Assembly (NCBI GenBank): GCA_027858145.1
Contig: JAQIDF010000097.1
Coordinates: 1 to 35,005 of the forward strand
Length of the DNA stretch: 35,005 nucleotides
Origin: Prolixibacteraceae bacterium
GTDB taxonomy: Bacteria; Bacteroidota; Bacteroidia; Bacteroidales; Prolixibacteraceae
Direction of reading: 5' to 3'
Shown: positions 1-8,996 of the stretch, piece by piece
Position numbering within the stretch: the first letter of the stretch is position 1
Layout of the letters: each line of letters starts with the position of its first letter
Notes under the pieces: generated by a model
The model's database searches: none
The model's input: the letters and a program-made list of their open reading frames with translations, nothing else
What the model was told of the DNA's origin: nothing
Translations under genes and position numbers: made by a program

Positions 1-910
1 CAAACCATTTTTCAATAGCATTAAAAGGCGTTTTTACATTAAGTTCTTTTCTTAAACTTCCGTGTCTTCGATAAAGTATGTAATACATCAAAAACTTTAA
101 TAGGTCTTTTTGCATTTCATCCTTATTATTATATTCGGTTAGCTTAACCGTGTTATTTTTAATAGTTCCGTTTGCTCTTTCAACCATACCGTTTGTTTTC
201 GGAGTTGCAGGTTTGGTAAGTCTATGTTCAATATTATTTTCATCACATACAACATCTAATTTAGATGGCTTTTGACAATAATGTCCCGTTTTAGATTTTA
301 TCAATTTGTTAGTAAATTCAAGACCGTTATCGGTAAGAACATGTGTAATTCCAAACGGAAAAAAGTCTAAACATTTGACCATAAAATATTCAGCATTTTC
401 AGATGTCTTAGCATCATATACTTCATAATACAAGGTTCTTGTAGCCCTGTCTATTGCTACAAATAGATAATATTTTACACCGTCAAATTTCGGCAAATAA
501 GTTACATCTATATGCAAATATCCAGGTTCGTATTCCTTAAACTTTTTGGCTTTATCTTTCTCTTTTTCCGGTACTTTATTTATTCCTTCGTGAACAAAAG
601 TCCTGTAAACAACACTTCTTGAAATACTGGGATTAGTCAGCAGAACCATATCCAGCACTTCATCTAAAGGCAGCCATGTAGATTGTCTTATTGATGAAAT
701 AAGTGTTTTCTCAAAGTCATTTAATGCATAATGGATCGTATGCGGTCTTGAGCTTTTGTCTTCAAATATTTCTCTGTTTTTCCATTTACTAACCGTTGGT
801 TCAGAAATTTCAAATTTGTTTGCGAGCATCAAATTTGTCAAATTGCTTTTATTTATGTCCAAACGTGTATGTATATTTGTCGTCGCGTTTGAGTGGTATT
901 CTTGCTTCAT
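1..910 (-). mobile_element. Partial DDE/rve-type insertion-sequence transposase (IS481/IS3-like), 3' end outside the window
   Basis: Reverse-strand reading from CAT at 908-910 is open to the window edge: MKQEYHSNATTNIHTRLDINKSNLTNLMLANKFEISEPTVSKWKNREIFEDKSSRPHT...EPGYLHIDVTYLPKFDGVKYYLFVAIDRATRTLYYEVYD...GITHVLTDNGLEFTNK...TNGMVERANGTIKN. HTH N-terminus plus D (HIDVTY), D (TDNG), E (MVERANG). Absent from the ORF track because it has no stop inside the window. Confidence 0.88.
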
Positions 911-962
911 ATTTTGTTTTTTAGAGAATTACAAAATTAAGCAAGTTATCATTTATAGTGAT

Positions 963-1021
963 ACTTCCCCCTTCCTTTGCTTCGTTCCGCTACGCTCCAC
1001 TTCGCAAAGGAAGGGGGAAGT
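963..1021. repeat. 18-bp perfect inverted repeat (acttcccccttcctttgc / gcaaaggaagggggaagt) with a 23-nt loop
   Basis: Arms at 963-980 and 1004-1021 are exact reverse complements. Confidence 0.85.
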
Positions 1022-1222
1022 TTTTCCATTAACAACGTGGTGAAACTTTCTACATATAAGTACTATTTAAACAGGTTAAGAGCAAAAAATACGTCAAACA
1101 GCTAATAAATTTTATTTTTGTGGTGATAAAAATCATATTTTATTGTTTTTCGGATGAAAAATGAACGTATTTATCAAAACCGAATAAAAATTTTCAATTC
1201 AAAATAATTTAACAACTTAACT

Positions 1223-4200
1223 ATGGCTAAACGTAACGACATCCACAAGGTACTAATTATTGGTTCAGGCCCCATAATAATAGGTCAGGCTTGTGAATTT
1301 GATTATTCCGGAACCCAGGCTTGTAAAGCGCTGAAAGCATTGGGGTATAAAATTGTGCTGGTTAATTCTAATCCGGCTACCATCATGACTGATCCATCAA
1401 CAGCCGATGTGACTTATATTGAACCCTTGAACGAATTTGCATTGACCAAAATTATTGAAAAAGAGCGTCCCGATGCATTGTTGCCCAACCTGGGCGGACA
1501 AACAGCATTGAACCTGTCATTAACGCTGGCCAATAAAGGAATTTTGGATAAATACAATGTGGAGGTCATCGGGGTTAACCTGAAAGCCATAGAAAAAGGG
1601 GAGGACCGTACCGAGTTCAAGAATTCCATGCTTTCTCTGGGCATCGATATGCCTGAAAGCAAGGCAGTGGAGACGGTGGAAGATGCGGAAGCGTTTGCTG
1701 CCGAACTGGGTTATCCGGTGGTGATTCGGCCTGCCTATACTATGGGGGGAACCGGTGGCGGACTGGTCTATAACCTGGAAGAATTGCGAACGATTGCTGC
1801 GCGTGGTATCGCGGCCAGTATGGTGAGTCAGATTCTGGTGGAAGAATCGGTCCTGGGTTGGGAAGAGCTGGAACTGGAAGTGGTGCGTGACTCCAAAAAC
1901 CAGATGATTACCGTTTGCTTCATCGAAAACGTGGATGCTATAGGTGTACATACGGGTGATTCGTTTTGTACGGCACCTATGCTCACCATCCCGGAAGAAT
2001 TACAGCAACGTCTTCAGGGATATGCTTACCGCATTGTGTCAGATATTGGCGTGATTGGCGGAACCAATGTGCAGTTTGCACACGACCCGGTGACCGACAG
2101 GGTGGTGGTCATCGAAATAAATCCGCGTACTTCGCGCTCATCGGCCCTGGCAAGTAAGGCCACCGGATTTCCTATTGCCTATGTTTCTGCTCTGCTGGCA
2201 GGTGGCCTCACGCTCGATGAAATTCCATACTGGCGAGATGGTTCGCTCGAAAAATATACCCCGGGAGGCGATTATGTGGTGGTGAAGTTTGCAAAGTGGG
2301 CTTTCGAGAAGTTCGACGGGCTTACCGATAAACTAGGCACACAGATGCAGGCCGTGGGTGAGGTGATGAGTATCGGTAAAACCTACAAAGAGGCTTTTCA
2401 TAAGGCCATCCGTTCGTTGGAGATAGACCGTTACGGACTGGGATTTGCAAAGGATTTTAATGACAAATCGCTCGACGAACTGATGGTGATGCTCAATGTT
2501 GCCACCAGCGAGCGTCAGTTTATTATGTATGAGGCTCTGCGCAAAGGTGCCGGTGTGGATGAACTGTTTGAAAAGACTTACATCAACCGGTGGTTCATCA
2601 CACAGATGAAAGAACTGGTTGAATTGGAAGAGAAAATATTATCGTTCAAAGGAAAGGAGCTGCCAGATGAGATCTTTATCCAGACTAAAAAGGATGGCTT
2701 TGCAGATAAATATCTGGCGCAGTTGCTCGGCATTACTGAAAAGGAAATCCGCGACAGGCGTAAAAAACTTGGGCTGAACGAGGCCTGGGAGCCGGTTCCG
2801 GTTAGCGGTGTGGCAGAAGATGCTGCTTATTACTACTCCACCTACAATGCTCCCAATAAAGTAAAGACCAGCGATAAGAAAAAAATCATGGTGCTGGGGG
2901 GAGGTCCCAACCGCATTGGTCAGGGGATTGAGTTTGATTATTGTTGTGTGCATGCCGCTTTTGCCCTCAAAGATGCCGGTTATGAGTCCATTATGGTCAA
3001 TTGTAACCCGGAGACAGTTTCTACCGATTACGATACGTCAGATAAACTTTATTTTGAGCCGCTGACTGCCGAAGATGTATTGAGTATCTATGAGCAGGAA
3101 CAGCCCGAAGGTGTGATTGTGCAGTTTGGCGGTCAGACCCCGCTGAACCTGGCCAAAGAATTGGAAGAAGCAGGTGTTAAGATCCTGGGTACGTCGCCGC
3201 ATACAATCGATTTGGCCGAAGACCGTGACCAATTCCGTCAGATTATGCAGAAACTGGAAATTCCGCAACCGGAGTCGGGTATGGCCAGTTCGTTGGATGA
3301 AGCACTCAAAATTGCCGACCGAATCGGTTACCCGTTAATGATTCGTCCTTCGTATGTATTAGGTGGTCGCGCTATGCGCATTATCCTCGATGAAGAAATG
3401 CTGGAGCAATACGTTAAGACAGCTACCATTGTGTCTCCTGATCGTCCATTGTTGATTGATAAGTTTCTGGAAGATGCCATCGAGGCCGAAGCAGATGCCA
3501 TTTCTGACGGTAAAGAAGCATTTGTTCCAGCAGTGATGCAACACATTGAATATGCCGGTATTCATTCGGGCGATTCGGCTTGTGTTATTCCTCCGGTAGT
3601 GATTCCTCAAAAGCACATCGACACCATGAAAGAATATACCCGTTGCATCGCGTTGGAGATGGATGTAAAGGGACTGATGAATATCCAGTACGCCATTTAT
3701 GATGATACGGTTTATATTATTGAAGCCAATCCGCGCGCATCACGTACCGTACCTCTGGTGTCTAAAGTTTGCGGGGTTTCAATGATACCCATTGCCACTG
3801 ATTTATTGTTGGGGAAAAACCTGAAATCATTTGCACTCAAAGAGAAAGTGTTTAAGCATTACGGAGTAAAAGAGGCTGTTTTTCCTTTTAATATGTTTTC
3901 AGAAGTGGATCCGCTGCTGGGGCCAGAGATGCGTTCTACCGGTGAGGTGCTTGGGCTGGCCGATAACTATGGAATGGCCTTCTTCAAATCTCAGGAAGCC
4001 ACCAAATCGGGACTTCCTATTGACGGTAATGTGCTGATTACCGTGGGTAACCGGGACAAAGACAAAGTTGTTGAGGTTGCCCGGGGTTTTCGGGATATGA
4101 ACTTTGGTATCCTTGCCACAAAAGGAACCTCTGCATTCCTGAAAGAGCATGGCATTGATTCGAAAAAAATCAAAAAAGTCCATGAAGGACGCCCCAATAT

Positions 4201-4426
4201 TGTAGATGCCATCAAAAACGGGGAGATACAATTGGTTGTGAACACCCCGGAAGGCAAGGAGAGTGAATACGATGATTCATACATCCGCAAAAATGCCATA
4301 AAGTATAATATTCCCTATATTACAACTACTTCTGCTGCTTTGGCTGCTACCGAAGGAATTCGTGAGCGGTTGAAAGGTGAATACAAAGTGAAGTCATTGC
4401 AGGATTATCATGCAGAAATAGAGTAG
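1223..4426 (+). CDS. carB: Carbamoyl-phosphate synthase large subunit
   Basis: 1067 aa with two ATP-grasp halves; VLIIGSGPIIIGQACEFDYSGTQACKAL and KKIMVLGGGPNRIGQGIEFDYCCVHA are diagnostic. Confidence 0.98.
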   Translation: MAKRNDIHKVLIIGSGPIIIGQACEFDYSGTQACKALKALGYKIVLVNSNPATIMTDPSTADVTYIEPLNEFALTKIIEKERPDALLPNLGGQTALNLSLTLANKGILDKYNVEVIGVNLKAIEKGEDRTEFKNSMLSLGIDMPESKAVETVEDAEAFAAELGYPVVIRPAYTMGGTGGGLVYNLEELRTIAARGIAASMVSQILVEESVLGWEELELEVVRDSKNQMITVCFIENVDAIGVHTGDSFCTAPMLTIPEELQQRLQGYAYRIVSDIGVIGGTNVQFAHDPVTDRVVVIEINPRTSRSSALASKATGFPIAYVSALLAGGLTLDEIPYWRDGSLEKYTPGGDYVVVKFAKWAFEKFDGLTDKLGTQMQAVGEVMSIGKTYKEAFHKAIRSLEIDRYGLGFAKDFNDKSLDELMVMLNVATSERQFIMYEALRKGAGVDELFEKTYINRWFITQMKELVELEEKILSFKGKELPDEIFIQTKKDGFADKYLAQLLGITEKEIRDRRKKLGLNEAWEPVPVSGVAEDAAYYYSTYNAPNKVKTSDKKKIMVLGGGPNRIGQGIEFDYCCVHAAFALKDAGYESIMVNCNPETVSTDYDTSDKLYFEPLTAEDVLSIYEQEQPEGVIVQFGGQTPLNLAKELEEAGVKILGTSPHTIDLAEDRDQFRQIMQKLEIPQPESGMASSLDEALKIADRIGYPLMIRPSYVLGGRAMRIILDEEMLEQYVKTATIVSPDRPLLIDKFLEDAIEAEADAISDGKEAFVPAVMQHIEYAGIHSGDSACVIPPVVIPQKHIDTMKEYTRCIALEMDVKGLMNIQYAIYDDTVYIIEANPRASRTVPLVSKVCGVSMIPIATDLLLGKNLKSFALKEKVFKHYGVKEAVFPFNMFSEVDPLLGPEMRSTGEVLGLADNYGMAFFKSQEATKSGLPIDGNVLITVGNRDKDKVVEVARGFRDMNFGILATKGTSAFLKEHGIDSKKIKKVHEGRPNIVDAIKNGEIQLVVNTPEGKESEYDDSYIRKNAIKYNIPYITTTSAALAATEGIRERLKGEYKVKSLQDYHAEIE

Positions 4427-4450
4427 CATCTATAAGAATTAAAACCAGAA

Positions 4451-4482
4451 GGGAACACCATTAATGTGGTGTTCCCTTTTTT
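4451..4482 (+). terminator. Rho-independent terminator after carB
   Basis: gggaacacca-ttaatg-tggtgttccc followed by a T-run (10-bp perfect stem). Confidence 0.85.
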
Positions 4483-4684
4483 AATTTTGCAAGAGGTGTT
4501 ATCGTAATCCGTATTTTAAAAAAAAATAATGCATTTGTGGTTATAGGCATGTGACCTTTCTGTGATTGAAAGCTAAAATGGTAAATATTGCTAAAATAAA
4601 TCACACTTTTACTTGCTATTTGAATTTAAAAGTGCTTATTTTGCGTTCTGTTTGAAAAAAGTGTTCGGAGTAAATCAATAAGAC

Positions 4685-4927
4685 ATGTCAAAAGTTTGTC
4701 AAATAACCGGAAAGAAAGTTGTAGTGGGAAATAATGTTTCTCACTCAAAACGAAGAACAAAGCGTAGGTTTTATCCTAATTTGTTCAAGAAGAAATTTTA
4801 CCATCCCGAAGAAGACCGTTGGGTTACATTAAATGTATCTGCAGCCGGTATTCGAACCATTAATAAAATTGGTTTAACAAAAGCACTTAAAAGTGCACGG
4901 GAAAAGGGTTTAGTTGCTAACATTTAA
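4685..4927 (+). CDS. rpmB: Large ribosomal subunit protein bL28
   Basis: [33 protein letters not shown]... typical L28. Confidence 0.97.
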   Translation: MSKVCQITGKKVVVGNNVSHSKRRTKRRFYPNLFKKKFYHPEEDRWVTLNVSAAGIRTINKIGLTKALKSAREKGLVANI

Positions 4928-4941
4928 AAGAAGTACAAGCA

Positions 4942-5130
4942 ATGGCTAAGAAATCAAAAGGGAACAGGATTCAAGTTATTTTGGAGTGCACAGAGCACAA
5001 AAATAGCGGTTTACCCGGTACATCACGTTATATTACAACTAAAAACCGTAAGAATACAACTGAGCGGTTAGAGTTGAAAAAATATAACCCGGTATTGAAA
5101 AAAGTTACAGTGCATAAAGAAATAAAATAA
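4942..5130 (+). CDS. rpmG: Large ribosomal subunit protein bL33
   Basis: [54 protein letters not shown]. Confidence 0.97.
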   Translation: MAKKSKGNRIQVILECTEHKNSGLPGTSRYITTKNRKNTTERLELKKYNPVLKKVTVHKEIK

Positions 5131-5137
5131 GTAAGAT

Positions 5138-5290
5138 ATGGCTAAAAAAGCAGTTGCATCATTACAAAAAGGAGCTGGTAGAGGTCACGCTAAAGTGATT
5201 AAAATGGTTAAATCCGAAAAGACCGGTGCTTATACTTTCGAAGAAAGTATTGTAACAAATGAAGAAGTTCAGGATCACTTTAAAAAGTAA
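5138..5290 (+). CDS. DUF4295 family small protein (50 aa)
   Basis: MAKKAVASLQKGAGRGHAKVIKMVKSEKTGAYTFEESIVTNEEVQDHFKK*, read directly from sequence; follows rpmB-rpmG as is usual in Bacteroidetes; too short for the ORF track. Confidence 0.9.
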   Translation: MAKKAVASLQKGAGRGHAKVIKMVKSEKTGAYTFEESIVTNEEVQDHFKK

Positions 5291-5311
5291 TTCCTGCAGA
5301 TGATATTTTAC

Positions 5312-5349
5312 AAAAAAAGCTTTTGCCATTTATGGTGAAGGCTTTTTTT
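5312..5349 (+). terminator. Rho-independent terminator of the rpmB-rpmG-DUF4295 operon
   Basis: aaaaaaagcttttgccat / atggtgaaggcttttttt hairpin with G-U pairs and T-run. Confidence 0.8.
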
Positions 5350-5531
5350 GTATGTTAAGGGCGTGAAATATAATAAATTGCTTGAATGTATTTTATATAT
5401 TGCTGTATATGTGTGGTTTGTGTGTGATTTTCATCTGAATTAATTAATTTCACACCCTAAATATTTATTTGTGATATATTGCATGGCTAATTTTTTAATT
5501 TCATTGAGTATATTGCAGCAAAATTAAAATC

Positions 5532-6485
5532 ATGGGTATTTTCGGAAGTTTTACATCGAAGAAAAAAGAGCGGCTCGATGAGGGATTGAGCAAAACCAAA
5601 GAAAACTTCTTTGGTAAATTAACACGTGCCGTTGCCGGTAAAACAAAGGTTGATGATGATGTGCTGGATAACCTGGAGGAAGTCTTAATTACCTCCGATG
5701 TAGGGGTTAATACAACCATCAAAATAATTGGACGTATCGAAGAGCGGGTATCACGTGACAAATACATGGGCATTAATGAGCTCAATGAAATTCTGAAGGA
5801 AGAAATTGCTTCGATGCTCGAAGAAAATAATACCGAAGATGTTTCCGGTTTTGATTTACCACAAACTGATGGCCCTTATGTAATTATGGTGGTTGGTGTT
5901 AATGGTGTTGGTAAAACCACCACCATCGGAAAATTAGCCTATCGCTTTAAAGAAGCCGGCAAAAATGTTGTTATCGGTGCTGCCGATACATTCAGAGCCG
6001 CTGCTATCGAGCAACTCGAAATATGGGCTCAGCGGGTTGATGTACCAATTGTCAAGCAAAAAATGGGCTCCGATCCCGCATCTGTTGCTTACGATACCGT
6101 TGCTTCGGCAAAGTCGCAGGGTGCCGATGTGGTAATTATTGACACTGCAGGACGTTTGCATAACAAAGTGAATTTGATGAACGAGCTATCTAAAATCAAA
6201 CGGGTTATGCAAAAAGTTGTGCCCGATGCCCCTCACGAAGTGCTTCTTATCCTCGATGGATCTACCGGACAGAATGCCTTTGAGCAGGCAAAACAGTTTA
6301 CAGCAGCTACCGAGGTTACGTCTTTGGCACTCACTAAGCTCGACGGAACAGCCAAAGGTGGCGTGGTTTTGGGTATATCCGATCAATTTAAAATTCCGGT
6401 TAAGTATATTGGTATTGGTGAAAAAATGGAAGATCTGCAAATCTTCCGACGCAAAGAGTTTGTAGAGACTTTCTTTAATAAATAA
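5532..6485 (+). CDS. ftsY: Signal recognition particle receptor FtsY
   Basis: GVNGVGKTTTIGKLAYRF, DTFRAAAIEQLEIWAQR, DTAGRLHNKVNLMNEL, TKLDGTAKGG: SRP GTPase motifs. Confidence 0.97.
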   Translation: MGIFGSFTSKKKERLDEGLSKTKENFFGKLTRAVAGKTKVDDDVLDNLEEVLITSDVGVNTTIKIIGRIEERVSRDKYMGINELNEILKEEIASMLEENNTEDVSGFDLPQTDGPYVIMVVGVNGVGKTTTIGKLAYRFKEAGKNVVIGAADTFRAAAIEQLEIWAQRVDVPIVKQKMGSDPASVAYDTVASAKSQGADVVIIDTAGRLHNKVNLMNELSKIKRVMQKVVPDAPHEVLLILDGSTGQNAFEQAKQFTAATEVTSLALTKLDGTAKGGVVLGISDQFKIPVKYIGIGEKMEDLQIFRRKEFVETFFNK

Positions 6486-6489
6486 AAAT

Positions 6490-7776
6490 TTGAAATCTAA
6501 AACGATAAATATAATAACACTGGGGTGTTCCAAAAACCTGGTCGATTCAGAACGCCTGATGCGACAACTTGAAGCTGCAGGATACATTGTTATATTCGAT
6601 AGTAACGAACCTTCTGATGTTGTTGTAATTAATACCTGTGGTTTTATCCTCGATGCCAAAGAAGAATCCATAGGGATGATTATGGATTATGTGGCTGAAA
6701 AAAGCGAAGGGGCAATTGAAAAACTTTACGTTATGGGTTGCTTGTCGGCACGATATCGTGATGATTTGAGTTCAGAAATACCTGAAGTTGACCGCTTTTT
6801 CGGAAAATTTGATTTCGATGATATAATCCAGGAGCTAGGTGTTCAAAAACGAAAGGATTTACTTTTCGACCGAAAGTTAACAACTCCTTCTCACTTTGCC
6901 TACCTTAAAATTGCTGAAGGCTGCGACCGCACCTGTGCCTTTTGTGCCATACCACAGTTTACCGGGAAACATAAATCAGTGACAATTGATGACCTTGTGA
7001 CAGAGGCTCGTATCCTTGCTCAAAAAGGAGTGAAGGAGCTGTTACTCATATCGCAGGAGCTCACATATTACGGCATTGATATCTATAAGTCACGTAAATT
7101 AACGGAACTGATTCGTGAGTTATCAAAAATTGACGGCATAGAGTGGATACGGTTGCATTATGCATATCCGGCAGGGTTTCCGCTTGATTTACTTGATGAA
7201 ATTGCACAAAATCCTAAAGTTTGTAACTATCTCGATATTCCTCTCCAGCATATTTCAACTTCAGTGCTGAAAAGTATGCGTAGAAATATTACAGAAGAAG
7301 AAACCCGTACGTTGGTTCGCGAAATACGTGAACGTGTTCCCGGAATCGCTTTGCGTACAACATTTATGGTGGGGCATCCGGGTGAGACAGAAGAAAAATA
7401 TCAAAAGTTGATTGATTTCATTAAAGAAGAAAAATTTGATCGTCTGGGGGTTTTTCCTTATTCGCATGAAGATGATACCCCGGGATATAAAAATGAAGAT
7501 ATTATTCCTCGGGAAGTTAAGGAAGAGCGGGCAGAAGAACTGATGAATATTCAACAGGCAATATCAGAGGAGATCGCTGCTAAAAAAGTTGGTTCAATTC
7601 AAAAAGTGCTTATCGATCGTCTCGAAGGAAATTATTTCGTAGGTCGTACACAGTTCGATTCGCCTGAAGTTGATGGAGAAGTACTTATAGAAGATGCAAA
7701 TCTTGAAATTGGTGCTTTTTACGATGTGACCATTACCAGTTCCGATATGTTTGATTTATACGGAATTGTGCAGTAA
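6490..7776 (+). CDS. rimO: Ribosomal protein uS12 methylthiotransferase RimO (TTG start)
   Basis: MKSKTINIITLGCSKNLVDSERLMRQL; radical SAM CDRTCAFCAIP; C-terminal TRAM domain. Confidence 0.96.
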   Translation: MKSKTINIITLGCSKNLVDSERLMRQLEAAGYIVIFDSNEPSDVVVINTCGFILDAKEESIGMIMDYVAEKSEGAIEKLYVMGCLSARYRDDLSSEIPEVDRFFGKFDFDDIIQELGVQKRKDLLFDRKLTTPSHFAYLKIAEGCDRTCAFCAIPQFTGKHKSVTIDDLVTEARILAQKGVKELLLISQELTYYGIDIYKSRKLTELIRELSKIDGIEWIRLHYAYPAGFPLDLLDEIAQNPKVCNYLDIPLQHISTSVLKSMRRNITEEETRTLVREIRERVPGIALRTTFMVGHPGETEEKYQKLIDFIKEEKFDRLGVFPYSHEDDTPGYKNEDIIPREVKEERAEELMNIQQAISEEIAAKKVGSIQKVLIDRLEGNYFVGRTQFDSPEVDGEVLIEDANLEIGAFYDVTITSSDMFDLYGIVQ

Positions 7777-7841
7777 TTAAACCATTCCTGTTTCTGCGTT
7801 GTTTAAGGTTCGTTCTTCGATGAAAATTAATCTTTCCTGAT

Positions 7842-8426
7842 ATGAACTTCTCGTTGGCTGGAAAATATTTTTATGGTTTGTACAGGAATTCACTTTGTGA
7901 CCTGTACATTAACACTTTCTCACAAAAGCCGGTAAGTCAGTATCACAATCGTAAAACTACATTGATATATTTCGACTCATTGTTTGAACATGGTTTTGGA
8001 GTGTTTGCCACGAAGGATCATCGTTTGTGCGGAGCATTATTAGCTGTACCTTTATCTTTAGATAAAAACCTGCCTGAAAAAATTGCAAAGAATTACGATG
8101 TTAATAAATCATTCTATATAGCTGAGATGATGGTCGATGAGTTATACAGGGGACAGGGTATTGGTCGTAATCTTATCATAAAATATTTCAATGAGTTAAA
8201 CACAAATTGCGTTACGCATGTTTTTATTAGAGTGTGGGGTAAGAATGCAACAGCTATTAAATTATATGATAAAATGGGATTTAAACCCGTAACCTCTGTT
8301 GTTCAGGCGGCATTAAGGGCCGATAAGAGTGGAATGCGTGATTTTAGAAAAACATATATGGTTAAAGAAAGCCAATACTACCTCAGTGCTTTTATCGTTT
8401 CTATGATAAATCAACTATATTTGTAA
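7842..8426 (+). CDS. GNAT family N-acetyltransferase
   Basis: AEMMVDELYRGQGIGRNLIIKYFNEL...VWGKNATAIKLYDKMGFKPV acetyl-CoA binding and C-terminal GNAT motifs. Confidence 0.85.
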   Translation: MNFSLAGKYFYGLYRNSLCDLYINTFSQKPVSQYHNRKTTLIYFDSLFEHGFGVFATKDHRLCGALLAVPLSLDKNLPEKIAKNYDVNKSFYIAEMMVDELYRGQGIGRNLIIKYFNELNTNCVTHVFIRVWGKNATAIKLYDKMGFKPVTSVVQAALRADKSGMRDFRKTYMVKESQYYLSAFIVSMINQLYL

Positions 8427-8445
8427 CTTCATTTAATTGAATAAA

Positions 8446-8964
8446 ATGGGTTTTAATAGATTCATATTAAAGGTGTTAGGGGTGGTTTTTTTTGTTGCTT
8501 TTGTTAGTATAGTGACAGTAAGTGCACAAAATCCCTATCAAAATGAGCTTTCTGTTCACGCTGACGACTCCATATCGACCGTTAAAAATGACAGTTTGTT
8601 CATGGCTTCCGGAACTTTAGATGGCGAGTGGTCGCATTTAACAATTAATTCAGATAAGCGGATTAACAAACTTCTGGAAATATCAGAAGAAGAAAACAAA
8701 CGCCGCGGAGGCATTTCGGGTTACAGGGTGCAGATATTTCAGGGAGAAAAAGATGAGGCATACAGTTATAAATCTGAATTTCTGAAGGGATATCCAGATT
8801 ATAAAGTGTATGTTCTTTTTAAAACACCCGATTTCAGGGTTCGCGTAGGAGATTTTAGGTCGCGTAGTGAAACTATCAAATTAAAATATCTAATAGAAAA
8901 AGATTTTCCGAATTCGTTTATCGTTGAAGATTTTATAAATTTTCCTGAGTTAAAAACGAATTGA
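8446..8964 (+). CDS. Secreted SPOR-domain protein
   Basis: Signal peptide (FILKVLGVVFFVAFVSIVTVSAQ) and SPOR-like GYRVQIFQGEKDEAYSYKSEFLKGYPDYKVYVLFKTPDFRVRVGDFRSRSE. ORF track begins at TTG 8437; ATG at 8446 preferred. Confidence 0.75.
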   Translation: MGFNRFILKVLGVVFFVAFVSIVTVSAQNPYQNELSVHADDSISTVKNDSLFMASGTLDGEWSHLTINSDKRINKLLEISEEENKRRGGISGYRVQIFQGEKDEAYSYKSEFLKGYPDYKVYVLFKTPDFRVRVGDFRSRSETIKLKYLIEKDFPNSFIVEDFINFPELKTN

Positions 8965-8996
8965 GGTAAAATCAAAGATTGAGGGGTTGAGTTGTT

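Noticed and set aside
756-1043. 95-aa plus-strand ORF
   Set aside because: Antisense to the transposase start and reads through the hairpin; no recognisable domain.
1414-4299. Several minus-strand ORFs inside carB (and comparable antisense ORFs throughout the dcw genes)
   Set aside because: Shadow ORFs of a highly conserved coding frame; no independent domain signal.
4500-4684. Possible Bacteroidetes promoter upstream of rpmB (tatttg...tattttgcg)
   Set aside because: The -33/-7-like boxes are spaced too closely and the -7 box is imperfect, so not called.
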